Positions 21,295 through 31,465 of a stretch of DNA of 64,000 nt are shown here, piece after piece (within the stretch, counting starts at the first letter, position 1; the number at the start of each line of letters is the position of its first letter). The stretch lies in NCBI GenBank assembly GCA_019925095.2, contig CM034403.1, positions 3,725,690 to 3,789,689 of the forward strand, read 5' to 3'. Both the position numbers and the translations under genes were made by a program. Source of the stretch: Dendrolimus kikuchii (Eukaryota; Arthropoda; Insecta; Lepidoptera; Lasiocampidae). Under the pieces are notes generated by a model. It had not been told where the DNA came from. It ran no database searches and saw only the letters and a list, made by a program, of their open reading frames with translations.

Positions 21295-21772
21295 TCCGTG
21301 TGGGAACGGACAAAAAATAATTCCTGCAGCCGGGCGGCCTGTCGTAAGAGGCGACAAAACAACCATAAAAACTCATTCCATAAAAAAGACATTGGAGACG
21401 CCAAAGCTGCTATTGTGAAAGAAAGAAAATCAATGTACTCGAGACAGTTAAACTAATTATTGTAAGTGTTAACAAAATAAACTTAAAAACAAAACTTGTC
21501 CTAAAAGGAGCATCAGTCAACATCATAATGCTGGTCTATCGACTAGCGCTGATCTTCCGCTGTATTACTGGTCCGAAAGGCGGGACTGAAACATGGCCAC
21601 TAATGCTGGAACACAATTCAAGCTTGCTATAGCGGCATACTCTAGACAAGGGTTGGGAGCCATCTAGGCGGGCAAATACCCTACCACCTGGCTGTGGGGT
21701 GTCTTCATCGCCACTTACGACTGGCCGCCCGGCTGCAGGGAATTGTATTCTTTCTCCGCTCCTACACAGATA
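21295..21772. repeat. Two inverted fragments of repeat A around a CTTT-type retroposon
   Basis: 21295-21366 is the first ~70 bp of repeat A on the plus strand. 21595-21772 is a ~180-bp piece of its first half on the minus strand. Between them, 21400-21570 is a minus-strand copy of the retroposon end at 18850-19015. Confidence 0.6.
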
Positions 21773-21779
21773 TATCTAT

Positions 21780-22140
21780 AGGTTTCTTAAATTAATGATG
21801 ATCCATTTATTATCTTACTAGGTATTTGCTGAAGTATTATACTTAATAAATTACGTAAAGGCTCTATCAAAATATGATATTACTTTCAATAAAGTTATTA
21901 AATAATTTAAATTGGTGTATCATTGAAGTTCATCATATTCGTTTGGTTAAACACGAGCTAATCGTGTTTCATGCGATGAGTGAGATTTCCGATGGCTTCC
22001 TTCCCCCTCCCCCTACTATCCCATTTTCCCTATTCCAATCCCATATGCCATCCACTCTATCCCATTCCTCCTGTCTGAGGGCTTACTCACAAATGCCTTT
22101 CGTCGTTCGTTTTCATCCAATCAGCCCGAAAGAGTCAATC
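21780..22140. repeat. Mostly unassigned; half of element P near its end
   Basis: 22070-22130 (GGGCTTACTCACAAATGCCTT then TTCGTCGTTCGTTTTC) matches one arm of element P (39040-39245 and 49500-49722). The rest, including the C-rich run at 22000-22050, has no assignment. Confidence 0.4.
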
Positions 22141-22904
22141 AAATTTTAGATAGAAAGCCTTCCTAAAATGACGTTAAGTTCCCACTTTTTTTTAAAGTGT
22201 CTGTTAAAAGTTATGGCCCACAGAAAGTGTCTGGCAACTGTACATCTTTGTTTATAACAATATCATATATGACATATGTAAAAATAAGTCTTGCTACTTT
22301 GACGTAAGTTAGCATGGTTTTTTTCCACCTTTGATACATACTACCTGAAAAACGGCTCCGCTTTCAGCTTAGCGAGTATCCATTCCTTTCTAAGTTTATG
22401 TTAAAATACCGATCCTAAAAATTTCATCTTTCCTAAAATCACGTAAGTCTGGGGTGACTGGGATCTTGGACTATAACATTTAGCTAAAGGATTAATTATG
22501 ATCCAACTCTCGCCTTGTACTTTTTTGCTTACAAATTAATACACAACTTAAATATTCATGAATACTTGCCGCTGACTAGATCTACGAATCGAGCAAAACC
22601 ATAATTGAAAAAAAAAACGCGGATATGTTTATTATCTCAATATTAAATTGTCTGAACGGACTGCAATGAAATTTTGTATAGATATTCTTTAAAGGCCAAT
22701 AATAAATATCTTTGTCCAGAAAAATGTTGAAATTAAAAGTAATTTGGGTTTTCCTTCAAATCAAGAATTTATCATGACAAAGATTACATAGAAATGGCAC
22801 TCATATTTTTTCATTTTGTCAAAATTATGTACCAGTTCCATCTGGGATAATATGTTACGAGCATGCACAACTCAGGCAGTTTTCTGACGTAACATGCAAA
22901 TTAT

Positions 22905-23080
22905 TACAATCATCACGTGCTAACGGTGAAGAAAAACATTGTGATGAAACCTGCACATCGAGATAACCGATGTGTCAAATCCGCCTTGAAAAATCATGGC
23001 AGGTACACTGCCCGTTCTCCTAATGACTTCGAGGCTCGAGCCCAGCAGAGGGACGTTTATGGGTTGATATTATTATATAT
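22905..23080 (+). repeat. Lepidopteran interspersed repeat (SINE or LINE tail)
   Basis: The order TCACGTGCTAACGGTGAAGA, ACATTGTGATGAAACCTGCA, CCGCCTTG and GACGTTTATGGGTTGATATT is that of a widespread lepidopteran repeat known to me from many genomes. Diverged; no polymerase III box recognised. Confidence 0.5.
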
Positions 23081-23153
23081 AATATTACAAAATTCTAAAA
23101 ATATCGCGTCTGTACATTGCTGCTATTAAAAAAAACGAATACGCCATATAAAG

Positions 23154-23434
23154 GACTAGTTTCTGCCCGCGACTTCGTCCACGTGGAATAGTTACTTTGG
23201 GCTAACGCTAACTTTAACCCGCGACTTTATTTACGTAGGTGAAACGCACGCAGCGGAAGCTCTCAAAAGGAACCCCCCCCCCCCCCCGATTTTGAAACAT
23301 TCTTCAATATAGCCTATAGCCTTCCTCGATAAATAGCGATAAATCGACTGAAAGAATTCTCCAAATCAGACCAGTAGTTCCCGAGATTAACGCGTTCAAG
23401 CAAACTCTTCAGCTTTATATATTAGTATATAGAT
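23154..23434 (-). mobile_element. Helitron-like element (Lep1 type), nested
   Basis: Minus-strand copy: its 3' end is ACGAAGTCGCGGGCAGAAACTAGT (stored here as ACTAGTTTCTGCCCGCGACTT) and its 5' end TATACTAATATATAAAGC. It contains a run of ~16 C at 23272-23287. It splits the HL element, whose sequence resumes at GATGAATAACACGATGC. Confidence 0.62.
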
Positions 23435-23621
23435 GAATAACACGATGCAATTTTAGATTTCTTGTGTTTGCTCGGGATTCACGTAAAACGTACAAGGCCG
23501 ATTTCGATGCGGTTGTAGCTAATCGACAGGAAATACTTAACGACTTAAAAACTGGCCAGATTTTAAAGAAAAATTGAATTCCAATGTGATTTTTTCATTA
23601 ATCGGTGGCAAATTTAATGTA

Positions 23622-23837
23622 TAGTCAAGATGGCGAAGTCCATCAGAGGAACTCTATATATGTACCTTTCACTATTTCCCATGTTTGAATAGTTACGACA
23701 GCAAATCAGCTAGTGAAGCTAAGACGCCATTGAATTCTGTCTTCGAATTGTAGTTGGCGTTAAATTCCGTTTAAAAAAGTTAAAAAATACGAGCGTTGTA
23801 TGAACTTGCCCCATTGACGGACTTCGCCACCTCGACT
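23622..23837. mobile_element. MITE nested in Helitron-like element
   Basis: Left AGTCAAGATGGCGAAGTCC and right GGACTTCGCCACCTCGACT form an inverted repeat of ~20 bp or more, around a 175-bp non-coding interior. HL sequence continues on both sides. Confidence 0.68.
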
Positions 23838-24047
23838 GTAATTAAATGTGATATTATTTTATTCCGGAAACCCCGCGGGAATTTTCCCGGGAGCGGTTTA
23901 TAATTGTTCGGGTCCATAAAAATTAGCTTATTCCAAGCGTTTTCACTAAAATGATAGATTACTTTTTTTAAGGCTGCGGCAGCATGTGTCCCGGGAATCC
24001 AGCGGGAATTTCCAAGTCAAGCGTGGACGAAGTTGCAGGCATAGGGA

Positions 24048-24272
24048 GCTTTTACCGCCATTTTATCGTAAGCGACATTAGAACTTTTTTTTGTTGCAAA
24101 AGGTATTTTAGATTATTATTTTGTTATAAGATTTTCAGTTTTGGATTCAGTAGGGTCTAATCTAATTAAAACTAAAAGACTTAAAACAAATAATAGTTTA
24201 AAATATCTTTTGCAACAAAAAATACACTTAGGTCCAAATGTCGCTTAAGATAAAATGGCGGTAAGGGCTCGA
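24048..24272. mobile_element. MITE family M, copy 1
   Basis: Left GCTTTTACCGCCATTTTATC and right ATAAAATGGCGGTAAGGGCTC are inverted repeats. The TIRs extend inward through GTAAGCGACATT / AATGTCGCTTAAG and beyond, giving a largely palindromic element. Copy 2 is 350 bp downstream. Confidence 0.75.
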
Positions 24273-24622
24273 TATCCTAACATAACTTTATCAATGTCGC
24301 TTCTAGATTGTATAATCTTTCAATAAATACAGTTACATAAGGTATTCTATTATTGAAAACATTTAAACTTTGTGAAAGGTCATAGAGATAAAAAATGCGA
24401 TAACAAAAATAATAGAATAAATAATCCATGAATGTAACTCATATTTATTGAAAAATCAAAATAAAGCCAATATAGGTATAATAAAAACACATTTCAGTTT
24501 AAAGAGTAATTTATTTATACAATATGAATTCCATTCATAGGTTTTATTCATGCCCATAGACAACCATAAACTTATTGGAAAAATATTAGATACAAGATTC
24601 TTCAAATTGATATCTGGAGCCT

Positions 24623-24839
24623 ATATCGAGCCTTTACCGCCATTTTATTGTAAGCGACATTTGGACCCGATAATATTTTTGATGCAAAATGTATTTTTGT
24701 TTTGTTTCAACTTTCAGTTTTTGATTCAGTGGGGTATAATGTAACTAAAACTGAGTCTTAAAAAAAATAGCTTTTTGCAACAAAAAACATACTTAGGTCC
24801 AATTGTCGCTTACTATAAAATGGCGTAAGGCTCGATATA
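24623..24839. mobile_element. MITE family M, copy 2
   Basis: ATATCGAGCCTTTACCGCCA on the left mirrors TGGCGTAAGGCTCGATAT on the right. The interior shares TTTTGATTCAGTGGGGT-like sequence with copy 1 (24048-24272). Both copies lack coding sequence. Confidence 0.76.
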
Positions 24840-25276
24840 CAGAGCGAATTTTTCAGTGGGCCTTCAGGGCCAAATCCTAAACTATACGAAATAGCGAACA
24901 ACAAGGCCGATTTCAACGAAAACTAAAGTGATATCATTAGACTTTTGAAAAATCAATTACCCTTATCGGGAATCGAATCGGCTGATTTTGGGAAAATAAC
25001 ACACCGGTATTATTATGCCAAACCATAGTGTAGCTTGTATCAATTTCTGTGACGGAATATCGAAAGTGAAACCAGCGGAAAGGGTTGCTTTTAAACAAAA
25101 TATTCTATTCTACAAACAATATAAACTTTAATAGATAAAAACTTTGTTAAAATTAAACTCATAAAATATATGATGATGATATCGAATGATTGATCATGGT
25201 AGAAGAATCTCTTCATATAATATTTTTCCAAATATCTTATAATACGACAAATATATAAGTACAATAAATTTTATGG
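24840..25276. other. Unassigned stretch
   Basis: A weak echo of the HL element may be present around 24890-24930 (AAGGCCGATTTCAACG). Otherwise nothing recognised. Confidence 0.4.
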
Positions 25277-25591
25277 AATAATAAAACTACGTTTTAACGG
25301 TTTTAAGCGCGGTAATTTTATTTGATTTTGGTTTTTCCGACGTTTCGGCCACTTTTCAGTGGCCGTGATCACGTAAGACAAAGATGTCAAGTGTCAACGA
25401 GTATTGTTAAAGTTTTATTTAGCCTACCGCCAACTTATTAATTTTAATTTTGTTTATGGTTATTATTTACTCTATGGGAGCCTAATCTAATTTACTACCG
25501 CTTCGAAACATGTTATGGCGTCGGAAAAACCAAAATCAAATAAAATTGCCGCGCTTAAAACCGTTAAAACGTAGTTTTATTATGTATACAA
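25277..25591. mobile_element. Fold-back element, family F, complete copy
   Basis: Long near-perfect inverted repeat: ATAATAAAACTACGTTTTAA on the left and its complement on the right, continuing through GCGCGGTAATTTTATTTGAT and GTTTTTCCGACG for ~65 bp. The interior holds TTCGGCCACTTTTCAGTGGC, itself palindromic. Related partial copies: 19440, 34475, 37690 and 62455. Confidence 0.76.
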
Positions 25592-25935
25592 GTCGCGAAA
25601 ACTTAAGAAAATATTAATATTTGGAATGTTTAAGAAACGACTCTTGCGCCGACCTTGCTCTGTTTCATAAGAAATTTATAGGCCTTGATTATAAATTTAA
25701 AGGTAAACACTACACGGATATAGACAGTAACAAAAAACATCAATTGCAATAGCAAAAATTGATCGCTTTTAAAGTAACATTTACGCTCTTACATTTATAG
25801 TAACATCTATACATTCACTTACAGAAACATGTATTATGTATACATTCACTGTGTACTTTAGTTTTTTTTATTACGCTAAGGAAAAAAGCATAGAGACTTC
25901 ATAACAACTTTTAAAGGGAAACCCGAGAGTTATTT
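25592..25935. other. Unassigned AT-rich stretch
   Basis: Begins with TATGTATACAAGTCGCGAAA, which also flanks F copies elsewhere in the window. The rest has no recognisable feature. Confidence 0.4.
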
Positions 25936-26725
25936 ATAAAAAAATTGAAGGAGCTATTAATGAGAAATTTGGGAATTATTTATGAAATATTTGGGGCAAT
26001 CAGTTATGCGATATTTAGGAGAATTAATTATGAGATATTTGGGATTATTTAATTGCGAGAAATTTAGAAGAGCTATTTACGAGAAATCTGGGAGCATTTT
26101 ATGAGAAATTTGTGAAAGTCATTGATGACTTTGGGAGAATTATTTGACACATTTGGTATATTTATTTACGAGAAATTTGGAATAGTTATTTATGAGAAAT
26201 CGAGGAGCTTTTTATGAGAAATTTAGGAAATTTATTCATGAGAAATTTGGAAGAGCTATTTATCAGAAATTAGGGAGCTTTTTATGAGAAATTTGTGAAA
26301 GTCATTGATGACTTTGGGAGAATTATTTGAGACATTTGATTTCCAGCGAGGAAACGTAGCCAGCCTTCTGGGCACCTTACCCATAGAAGACGGTGATCTG
26401 GGCTCAGTATTCTACTTATAGTCTTGGGGGACTTTGAGTAGAATACAATACAAATAAGTTTTCTTGCATTGTATTCGATTATATGTTATAAAAAGAAGTA
26501 TCGGATATATATATCAAAACAATAATTTATAGATATTTGGTATATTTATTTACGAGAAATTTGGAATAGTTATTTATGAGAAATCGAGGAGCTTTTTATG
26601 AGAAATTTAGGAATATTATTCATGAGAAATTTGGAAGAGCTATTTATGAGAAATTAAAGGGAGCTTTTTATGAGAAATTTGTAAGTCATTGATGACTTCG
26701 GGAGAATTATTTAGAGAAATTTAGG
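25936..26725. repeat. Minisatellite with higher-order duplication
   Basis: Degenerate tandem units of ~25-30 bp with the core TTTATGAGAAATTTGG. A ~180-bp block of these units (TGGTATATTTATTTACGAGA through GGGAGAATTATTTGAG) occurs at 26155-26330 and again, slightly diverged, at 26535-26720. The blocks are separated by ~200 bp of unrelated sequence at 26335-26533 that includes TTTCCAGCGAGGAAACGTAG. Confidence 0.82.
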
Positions 26726-27539
26726 TTAGGCCGCGTCGACACGATCTAGGTGCATTCGTACCGAATACACTCTGTCATCTACTCGAATGCCGCTTATATT
26801 GTTACAACTGGTAATCCGAATATACTGTGAGACAGCGAGAGGTGTTCGAGAGTACGCCCTCCACTCCCAGTATGCTTAAACCGTGTTCAACTTCTATGGG
26901 TCTACTCAGACGAATTTAGTGAAACAAAATCACTCAAAAAACGTGGAATGAACTTGACACTATTACATCATCTGTGAGGTATGACGTCATTAACCTTGAA
27001 AATTGGCAGCTCGATATGAGCTCGGATGAGTGCAAATCACTATCTGAGTACAATTGTGTAAGTTATTCGGATATGAGTACAACTCGGTTGCAAGCGTACT
27101 TAGATCGTGTAAATGGAGCTTAAGATTATTACATAGTTGATAACTTAATTAAGTAGTCATTAATATAATATTTGTATTTAAGACCTGTTACACATACCTA
27201 TACTGTTTCATACTTCTACCAATCTTAATAATATAATAACTGTGCGAAATAAGTTTCTAATAACATTAGATTTATTATAGCCAAGATTATAGGAACACAT
27301 GACTATCTTCCAAGAGTAGTTTCAATGATACATACATAAATATTGTTACATTTATCATTTAAGTCAATGGAACACTTTCTACATAATGGTTGCTTAAAAA
27401 TGTCATTTTGGCAACTATAAGAATCACATACGAAATCTACTTGATAGAGAGCTAAACAGATCTAACATGGGGTTTATTAATTCATATTTTTAAATGTCAC
27501 TTACATTCGTCCCGAAATGAAACAGTTAACAAGAAGTCA
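26726..27539. other. Gene-free stretch
   Basis: No exon, RNA gene or repeat match recognised. Sequence between the minisatellite and the hAT element is less AT-rich up to ~27120. Confidence 0.45.
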
Positions 27540-27547
27540 CCTCTTAC

Positions 27548-28014
27548 TAGGGTTGCCAACTATATTTTATAATAACGTATTCTACTTTATTTTTGGTATA
27601 TATACTTTATACTTTTGAATAAAAATAAAGTACGTAAAAATACTAATATTTACTCTGATGCGTAATATGAAATAATTATATGGATAGTTACTGAACTATT
27701 ATTGATCCAGCTTTCACTGAAGGAGTTTATTCAGTAATGAATCTAATATGGCGAGAAGAAAGGATCATGACATCTACAACTAAAAAAAAAAAGAATTGTT
27801 TGTTTATTTAAATTGGGAATATAAAGATAGCTTCCCAAGATTCCAAGATTCCAAAGAAAGCTGTTAGTGTGTGCTAGCACACAAAAATAGTATCTCCAAG
27901 AGAAGAAATAAATAAAATGTTGAAAAATACTTTTTTTTTATTCCAAATACTTAATTTTTTCCCTACTTAAAAAATGTAATACGTTAATTTTGTCAAAAAT
28001 AGTAGGCAACCCTA
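27548..28014. mobile_element. hAT-type MITE (GGTTGCCAAC family), copy 1
   Basis: Ends TAGGGTTGCCAACTA and GTAGGCAACCCTA, flanked by CCTCTTAC (27540-27547) and CCTCTTGC (28015-28022), an 8-bp duplication with one mismatch. A longer relative lies at 52825-53564 and a half copy at 40438-40603. Confidence 0.8.
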
Positions 28015-28022
28015 CCTCTTGC

Positions 28023-28738
28023 ATTAGTCTTATCGTAGTGTGATTATTGCCTGTTTATTCACTCACATGCCGCGCTCAGAACACTTAATAAACATTTAAA
28101 AGTTAACTATCATTAAAATTAATCATAATCACCAAAACAAGTATACGAAGAACAGATTTAGGTTATATCTTCAAAAGTTAGGACCGTTGTCACGTTCTGA
28201 GGGCTGTATGTAGTATATTTTTGATCGAAGAGTTCTAGTATCAAATTTTTGCGAGTTTTGTCTTACTTTGTTAAGACTTTACCTCACATTAAATCCAGCC
28301 AAGAACGAGCGACAGTTCAAGCAGTATCATGTACATTGTCTATGCAACCATTCAGACTATACTGAGCGGCCAATGTGTAATAACTATGTTGATTGAATGT
28401 GACTCGTAATCTACTTTGTGAGTTGTGAAATATCCAAAAACTCTGTTTAAGAGATCGCAAATCTCGAAGAACAAGGTTTTAAAAAAAAATCTTTTCAGAA
28501 GAGTGGTTTGAATATACCAAGTCAATATTTTTCTCCTTCTATAAGTATATGATTAAGTTAATTAATTTATTTTTCAAATTTATTATTTTCTTATAAAAAT
28601 TATAACTGTAATAATTTTCTTAATACGTTACTGTTCTTTAGTATGCCTTTATTTTTAGGTTAAAAATTATATTTTTGAGATAATTTAATTAATCTAAACA
28701 AGCAATATAACAAATAGTTGCATGAGATTTCGATTTGG
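28023..28738. other. Downstream flank of the reductase gene, no feature
   Basis: AT-rich. On the minus strand this lies 3' of the sepiapterin reductase polyadenylation signal. Nothing recognised. Confidence 0.45.
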
Positions 28739-28744
28739 TTTATT
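28739..28744 (-). promoter_or_regulatory. Polyadenylation signal of sepiapterin reductase
   Basis: TTTATT on the plus strand, so AATAAA in the sense of the gene, ~49 nt past the TAA stop. An additional AATAAATAAA overlaps the stop codon itself (28787-28797). Either could direct 3' cleavage, giving a very short 3'UTR. Confidence 0.55.
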
Positions 28745-28792
28745 GATGTCGGAATCGAAGTGTTAGTGACATAAGGACATAATTACATTTAT

Positions 28793-29596
28793 TTATTCAT
28801 CATCGAAATAATCAACATGTTCCCCAGGACTGAATTTTCCCAAAGAGAGTACTTTCATACATTTCTTAGCCGTCCCTTCAGGCTTCAGTAGAGTACCTTG
28901 ATTCTTGAAAGACGTAAATACATCCCTCAGATTATCGTTCACAGCCTCGGCTAGTACAAAATCTATCATAGCAGTTTCTACCGGCCCAGGAGAATAGTTC
29001 AAGACACGAATGTGCTTTTTCTCCTCAGCTAGTACTTTGAAATACATCTCCCTAGCTGCTTTCCCACTGCAATAATACGCCATACCACTCATAGGCTTAA
29101 TAGCACAGAGGGATGTTATATTCACAATTACAATTCTATCCTCAACATCCTCTAGGACCTTTAAGAATTGAGTATTAAGAGAAATTACATTGAACACATT
29201 CAAGTCGTAATACTGTCTAAGTTCTTCGACATCTTCCATACGTCCTGTATCGACAGCTAAATTACCAAGTGAACCAACATTATGAAAGATAAGACATGTA
29301 TTGAAATCTGTAACTTTGTACCCTTCTAAGGAACGAACGAGGACTGCTTTCATGTCATTATTAGATACTGAAGCTAAATCTATAGATTCATATAATACCT
29401 TAGTATTGTCCGTTTGGCAGAGAGCTGCAGTATTGGACAGTTCTTGTTTGTTACGAGCCAAAAGAAGCATCAGTGAATTAGGTCCAAGTAATTTGGACAC
29501 TTCCACAGCTATAGCCCTGCCGATACCTTGGGAGGCACCTGTCAGAACACAATAAGTAGGTCCAGACAAATCAATGTTAGATGATGAAGAAGCCAT
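28793..29596 (-). CDS. Spr: Sepiapterin reductase
   Basis: Complete 267-residue short-chain dehydrogenase/reductase in one exon; vertebrate SPR is ~261 residues. It performs the NADPH-dependent last step(s) of tetrahydrobiopterin synthesis and reduces sepiapterin in the cytosol; in silkworm the orthologous locus is the lemon body-colour gene. Visible motifs: cofactor glycine motif TGASQGIG (residues 19-26), HNVGSLGN (105-112) replacing the usual NNAGSLGD, catalytic Ser162 in NITSLCA, and Tyr175-x3-Lys179 in YYCSGKAAR. VLNYSPGPVETAM (198-210) fits the substrate loop, and GEHVDYFDD at the C-terminus carries the aspartate used for pterin binding. Start chosen at the first ATG, in a good insect context (AAAAATGG). 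The ATG is 30 nt after the stop of the CCDC32-like gene on the same strand. AATAAA follows the stop. Confidence 0.95.
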   Translation of the reverse strand: MASSSSNIDLSGPTYCVLTGASQGIGRAIAVEVSKLLGPNSLMLLLARNKQELSNTAALCQTDNTKVLYESIDLASVSNNDMKAVLVRSLEGYKVTDFNTCLIFHNVGSLGNLAVDTGRMEDVEELRQYYDLNVFNVISLNTQFLKVLEDVEDRIVIVNITSLCAIKPMSGMAYYCSGKAAREMYFKVLAEEKKHIRVLNYSPGPVETAMIDFVLAEAVNDNLRDVFTSFKNQGTLLKPEGTAKKCMKVLSLGKFSPGEHVDYFDDE

Positions 29597-29626
29597 TTTT
29601 ACTTACTATATTATTATTATAATAAG

Positions 29627-29778
29627 TTATTCGTCTAACAGTTTCTCAGCTTCGGTGTCTCCAATAACAGGGTCTAGATCACAACCGTCTCGCATCAAAC
29701 GGTTAAGACAATCCTCACGGTAAGCTGACAAGTTCTCAACGACTTTGTTCTTTGAACGAACTGCCTTCAATTTTCTTT
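29627..29778 (-). CDS. CCDC32-like protein, second (last) coding exon
   Basis: Acceptor TGTAATTACAG-type sequence (TTACAG) precedes the exon; it opens by completing a glutamate codon begun in exon 1 (36722-36842) and ends TAA at 29629-29627. It encodes ERKLKAVRSKNKVVENLSAY, then REDCLNRLMRDG and a short acidic tail ending LLDE. Human CCDC32 has the same order: a DSExYLAxLEKKLxxI block followed by a segment with K-E-C-W-D-R. CCDC32 in vertebrates helps assemble the AP2 clathrin adaptor. Exon length (152 bp) and phase fit exactly. The gap to the downstream reductase ATG is 30 nt, with no room for a normal promoter, so the two may share a transcript. Assignment rests on remembered family sequence. 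Confidence 0.7.
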
Positions 29779-29817
29779 CTGTAATTGAAAAAGTAATCAT
29801 TGTAAGTCCTTTTTATG

Positions 29818-30075
29818 TTATCTATAATATTATAAAATTCTAAACATGCCGTGTCTGTGCATTGAAGCTATTTAAGAAATACAACTGGAATACGCTATAT
29901 ATGCGATAGAGAACACGATGCAAATTTTTTTAGATTGTCGTTTGTCTGTTTGTTCGGGATTCACGTAAAATCTACTGGGCCGATTTCGACGCGATTTTCG
30001 CTGATCGACATCAAATTCTTAGACTTAAAATCGGCGCTACTTCTTACCCTGAGAATCTTTCTGGGAATAATTATG
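29818..30075 (+). mobile_element. Helitron-like element HL, 5' part, copy 2
   Basis: Starts ATCTATAATATTATAAAATT, continues TCTAAACATGCCGTGTCTGT and ATGCGATAGAGAACACGATG, and breaks off after TTCTTACCCTGAGAATCTTT. It begins ~40 bp inside the CCDC32-like intron. Confidence 0.58.
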
Positions 30076-30448
30076 ATGGCCATATCATTTTTTGTATTCA
30101 AAGACTTTACATATGGTTTTCTATGGTACAATAACGACACTAAAATCATCGGTAAGCCATCATTTAGGCAAAAAATTAATAAACAATACAATTAATTAGG
30201 TACGAAATACGTGCATTATATCGCTAGAAATAATGTTCAATTTTAGCGTGACGACTTACCTACTAATTATAATAAAAACACAATTATTTTAATTTTGGGA
30301 TTAGTCTGCAAATGTAACATATATGACATGATCAAAATAATTAATAATTATAAAATCAAATATTACGGCATTGCTAAAAAATCACGACATTTTGTAATTT
30401 GTAAGTAAAACCTCAGATTAATAATATTGAGAGACAAAGTTTTTACCT

Positions 30449-31172
30449 CACTTTGCTAAATGTCAGGCAAAGGAACTAAATCCGTACAGCATGAATATCA
30501 ATATTATTCAATCAAACTGAACATCTTTGAATGACATAAAAATACGGAATTTTAGATTTTTCACATTATTGTGATTAAGATCATTATTATATTTTTGTAG
30601 TTTGTATATATAATTACCGACAACATGCAATACTAATGTTAGACAAACAATATATAGGTGTGAGGGGTGTTCGAAGGTTATGGCAAGGACAGTGGGTTAG
30701 GTTAGGTTATCTTTAGACCAAAGCCCACGAGCCGAGCGAGCGAAGCGAGCGTGCCGCGGCAGCGGCCGGCGAGTGGCAGAACCGACTTTAACTTTTATTA
30801 AAATTATCAACGAATAAATGGAAACCAGTCGGTTCTGCCATTCGCCGGCCGCTGCAACGGCACGCTCGCTTCGCTCGCTCGGCTCGTGGGCTTTGGTCTA
30901 AAGATAACCTAACCTAACCCACTGTCCTTGTCACTGGTTACACCTTCGACCACCCCTTACACCTATACTTTGTTCTGCTTACATTGGTATTGCATGTAGT
31001 CAGTATTTATATATACAAACTAGAAAAATATATTAATTATCTTAGTTACAATAATGTGAAAAATCTAAAATTCCATACTTTCATGTCATTCAATGATCTT
31101 CAGATTGATTGAAAAATATTGATATTCATGCTGTATGGATTTAGTGTTTTTGCCTAACAAGTAGCAAAGTGG
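30449..31172. repeat. Very long inverted repeat, ~330-bp arms
   Basis: CACTTTGCTAAATGTCAGGC at the left pairs with the right end TTGCCTAACAAGTAGCAAAG. Pairing continues inward through CAGCATGAATATCAATATT, AACCCACTGTCCTTG-type sequence, CTAACCTAACC and the GC-rich GAGCGAGCGAAGCGAGCGTG. The loop is ~45 bp near 30785-30830. Lies in the 6.9-kb intron of the CCDC32-like gene; if that intron is transcribed, it would fold into a hairpin of over 300 bp. Confidence 0.85.
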
Positions 31173-31465
31173 CAGAACCGACTGCTTACCATTAATTATG
31201 GTTAAAGTCGATTCTGCCTGCGGCTTTGGTCTGAAGCTAACCTAACCTAACCCACTGACCTTCTCATTGGTCGCAACCTTCAACCGCTCCTCACAACCTA
31301 TTTTTTGTGTTGCTAACATTGGCATTGCATATTTGAGCTCTAGTGTGAAGCTAACCCAACCTAAAGAGTGGCAAGCAAAGGAAATAAATCCAAACAGCCT
31401 ATTTTTTATTAAGAATACATCAGACAACGCTGTATGGATTTATTTCCTTTGCCTGCCACTCTGAT
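31173..31465. repeat. Second, partial unit of the same palindromic family
   Basis: Repeats the right-arm order CTTTGGTCTGAAGCTAACCT, CCACTGACCTTCTCATTGG and GCTAACATTGGCATTGCAT. It ends with a short hairpin of its own (AGAGTGGCAAGCAAAGGAAA pairing with TTTCCTTTGCCTGCCACTCT, 31367-31463). Confidence 0.7.

Larger units (their letters stand above)
23086..24045 (+). mobile_element. Helitron-like element HL, copy 1, with two insertions
   Basis: Begins AAAATTCTAAAAATATCGCGTC and carries CGGGATTCACGTAAAA, GGCCGATTTCGATGCGGTT and CCCGCGGGAATTTTCCCGG, ending near GTGGACGAAGTTGCAGGCAT. Related copies at 29818, 39598, 59215, 62610 and 31848 show the 3' end as CTAGT, which supports the Helitron class. 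Interrupted by a second Helitron (23154-23434) and a MITE (23622-23837); its own last bases are lost against the next MITE. Confidence 0.6.

Noticed and set aside
25936..26725. CRISPR-like array
   Set aside because: Units are degenerate and contiguous, without unique spacers of constant length, in an animal genome. It is a minisatellite.
30680..30930. Telomere-derived repeat because of CTAACCTAACC
   Set aside because: Only two or three CCTAA units occur on each arm of a palindrome. A telomere tract would be a long tandem array.
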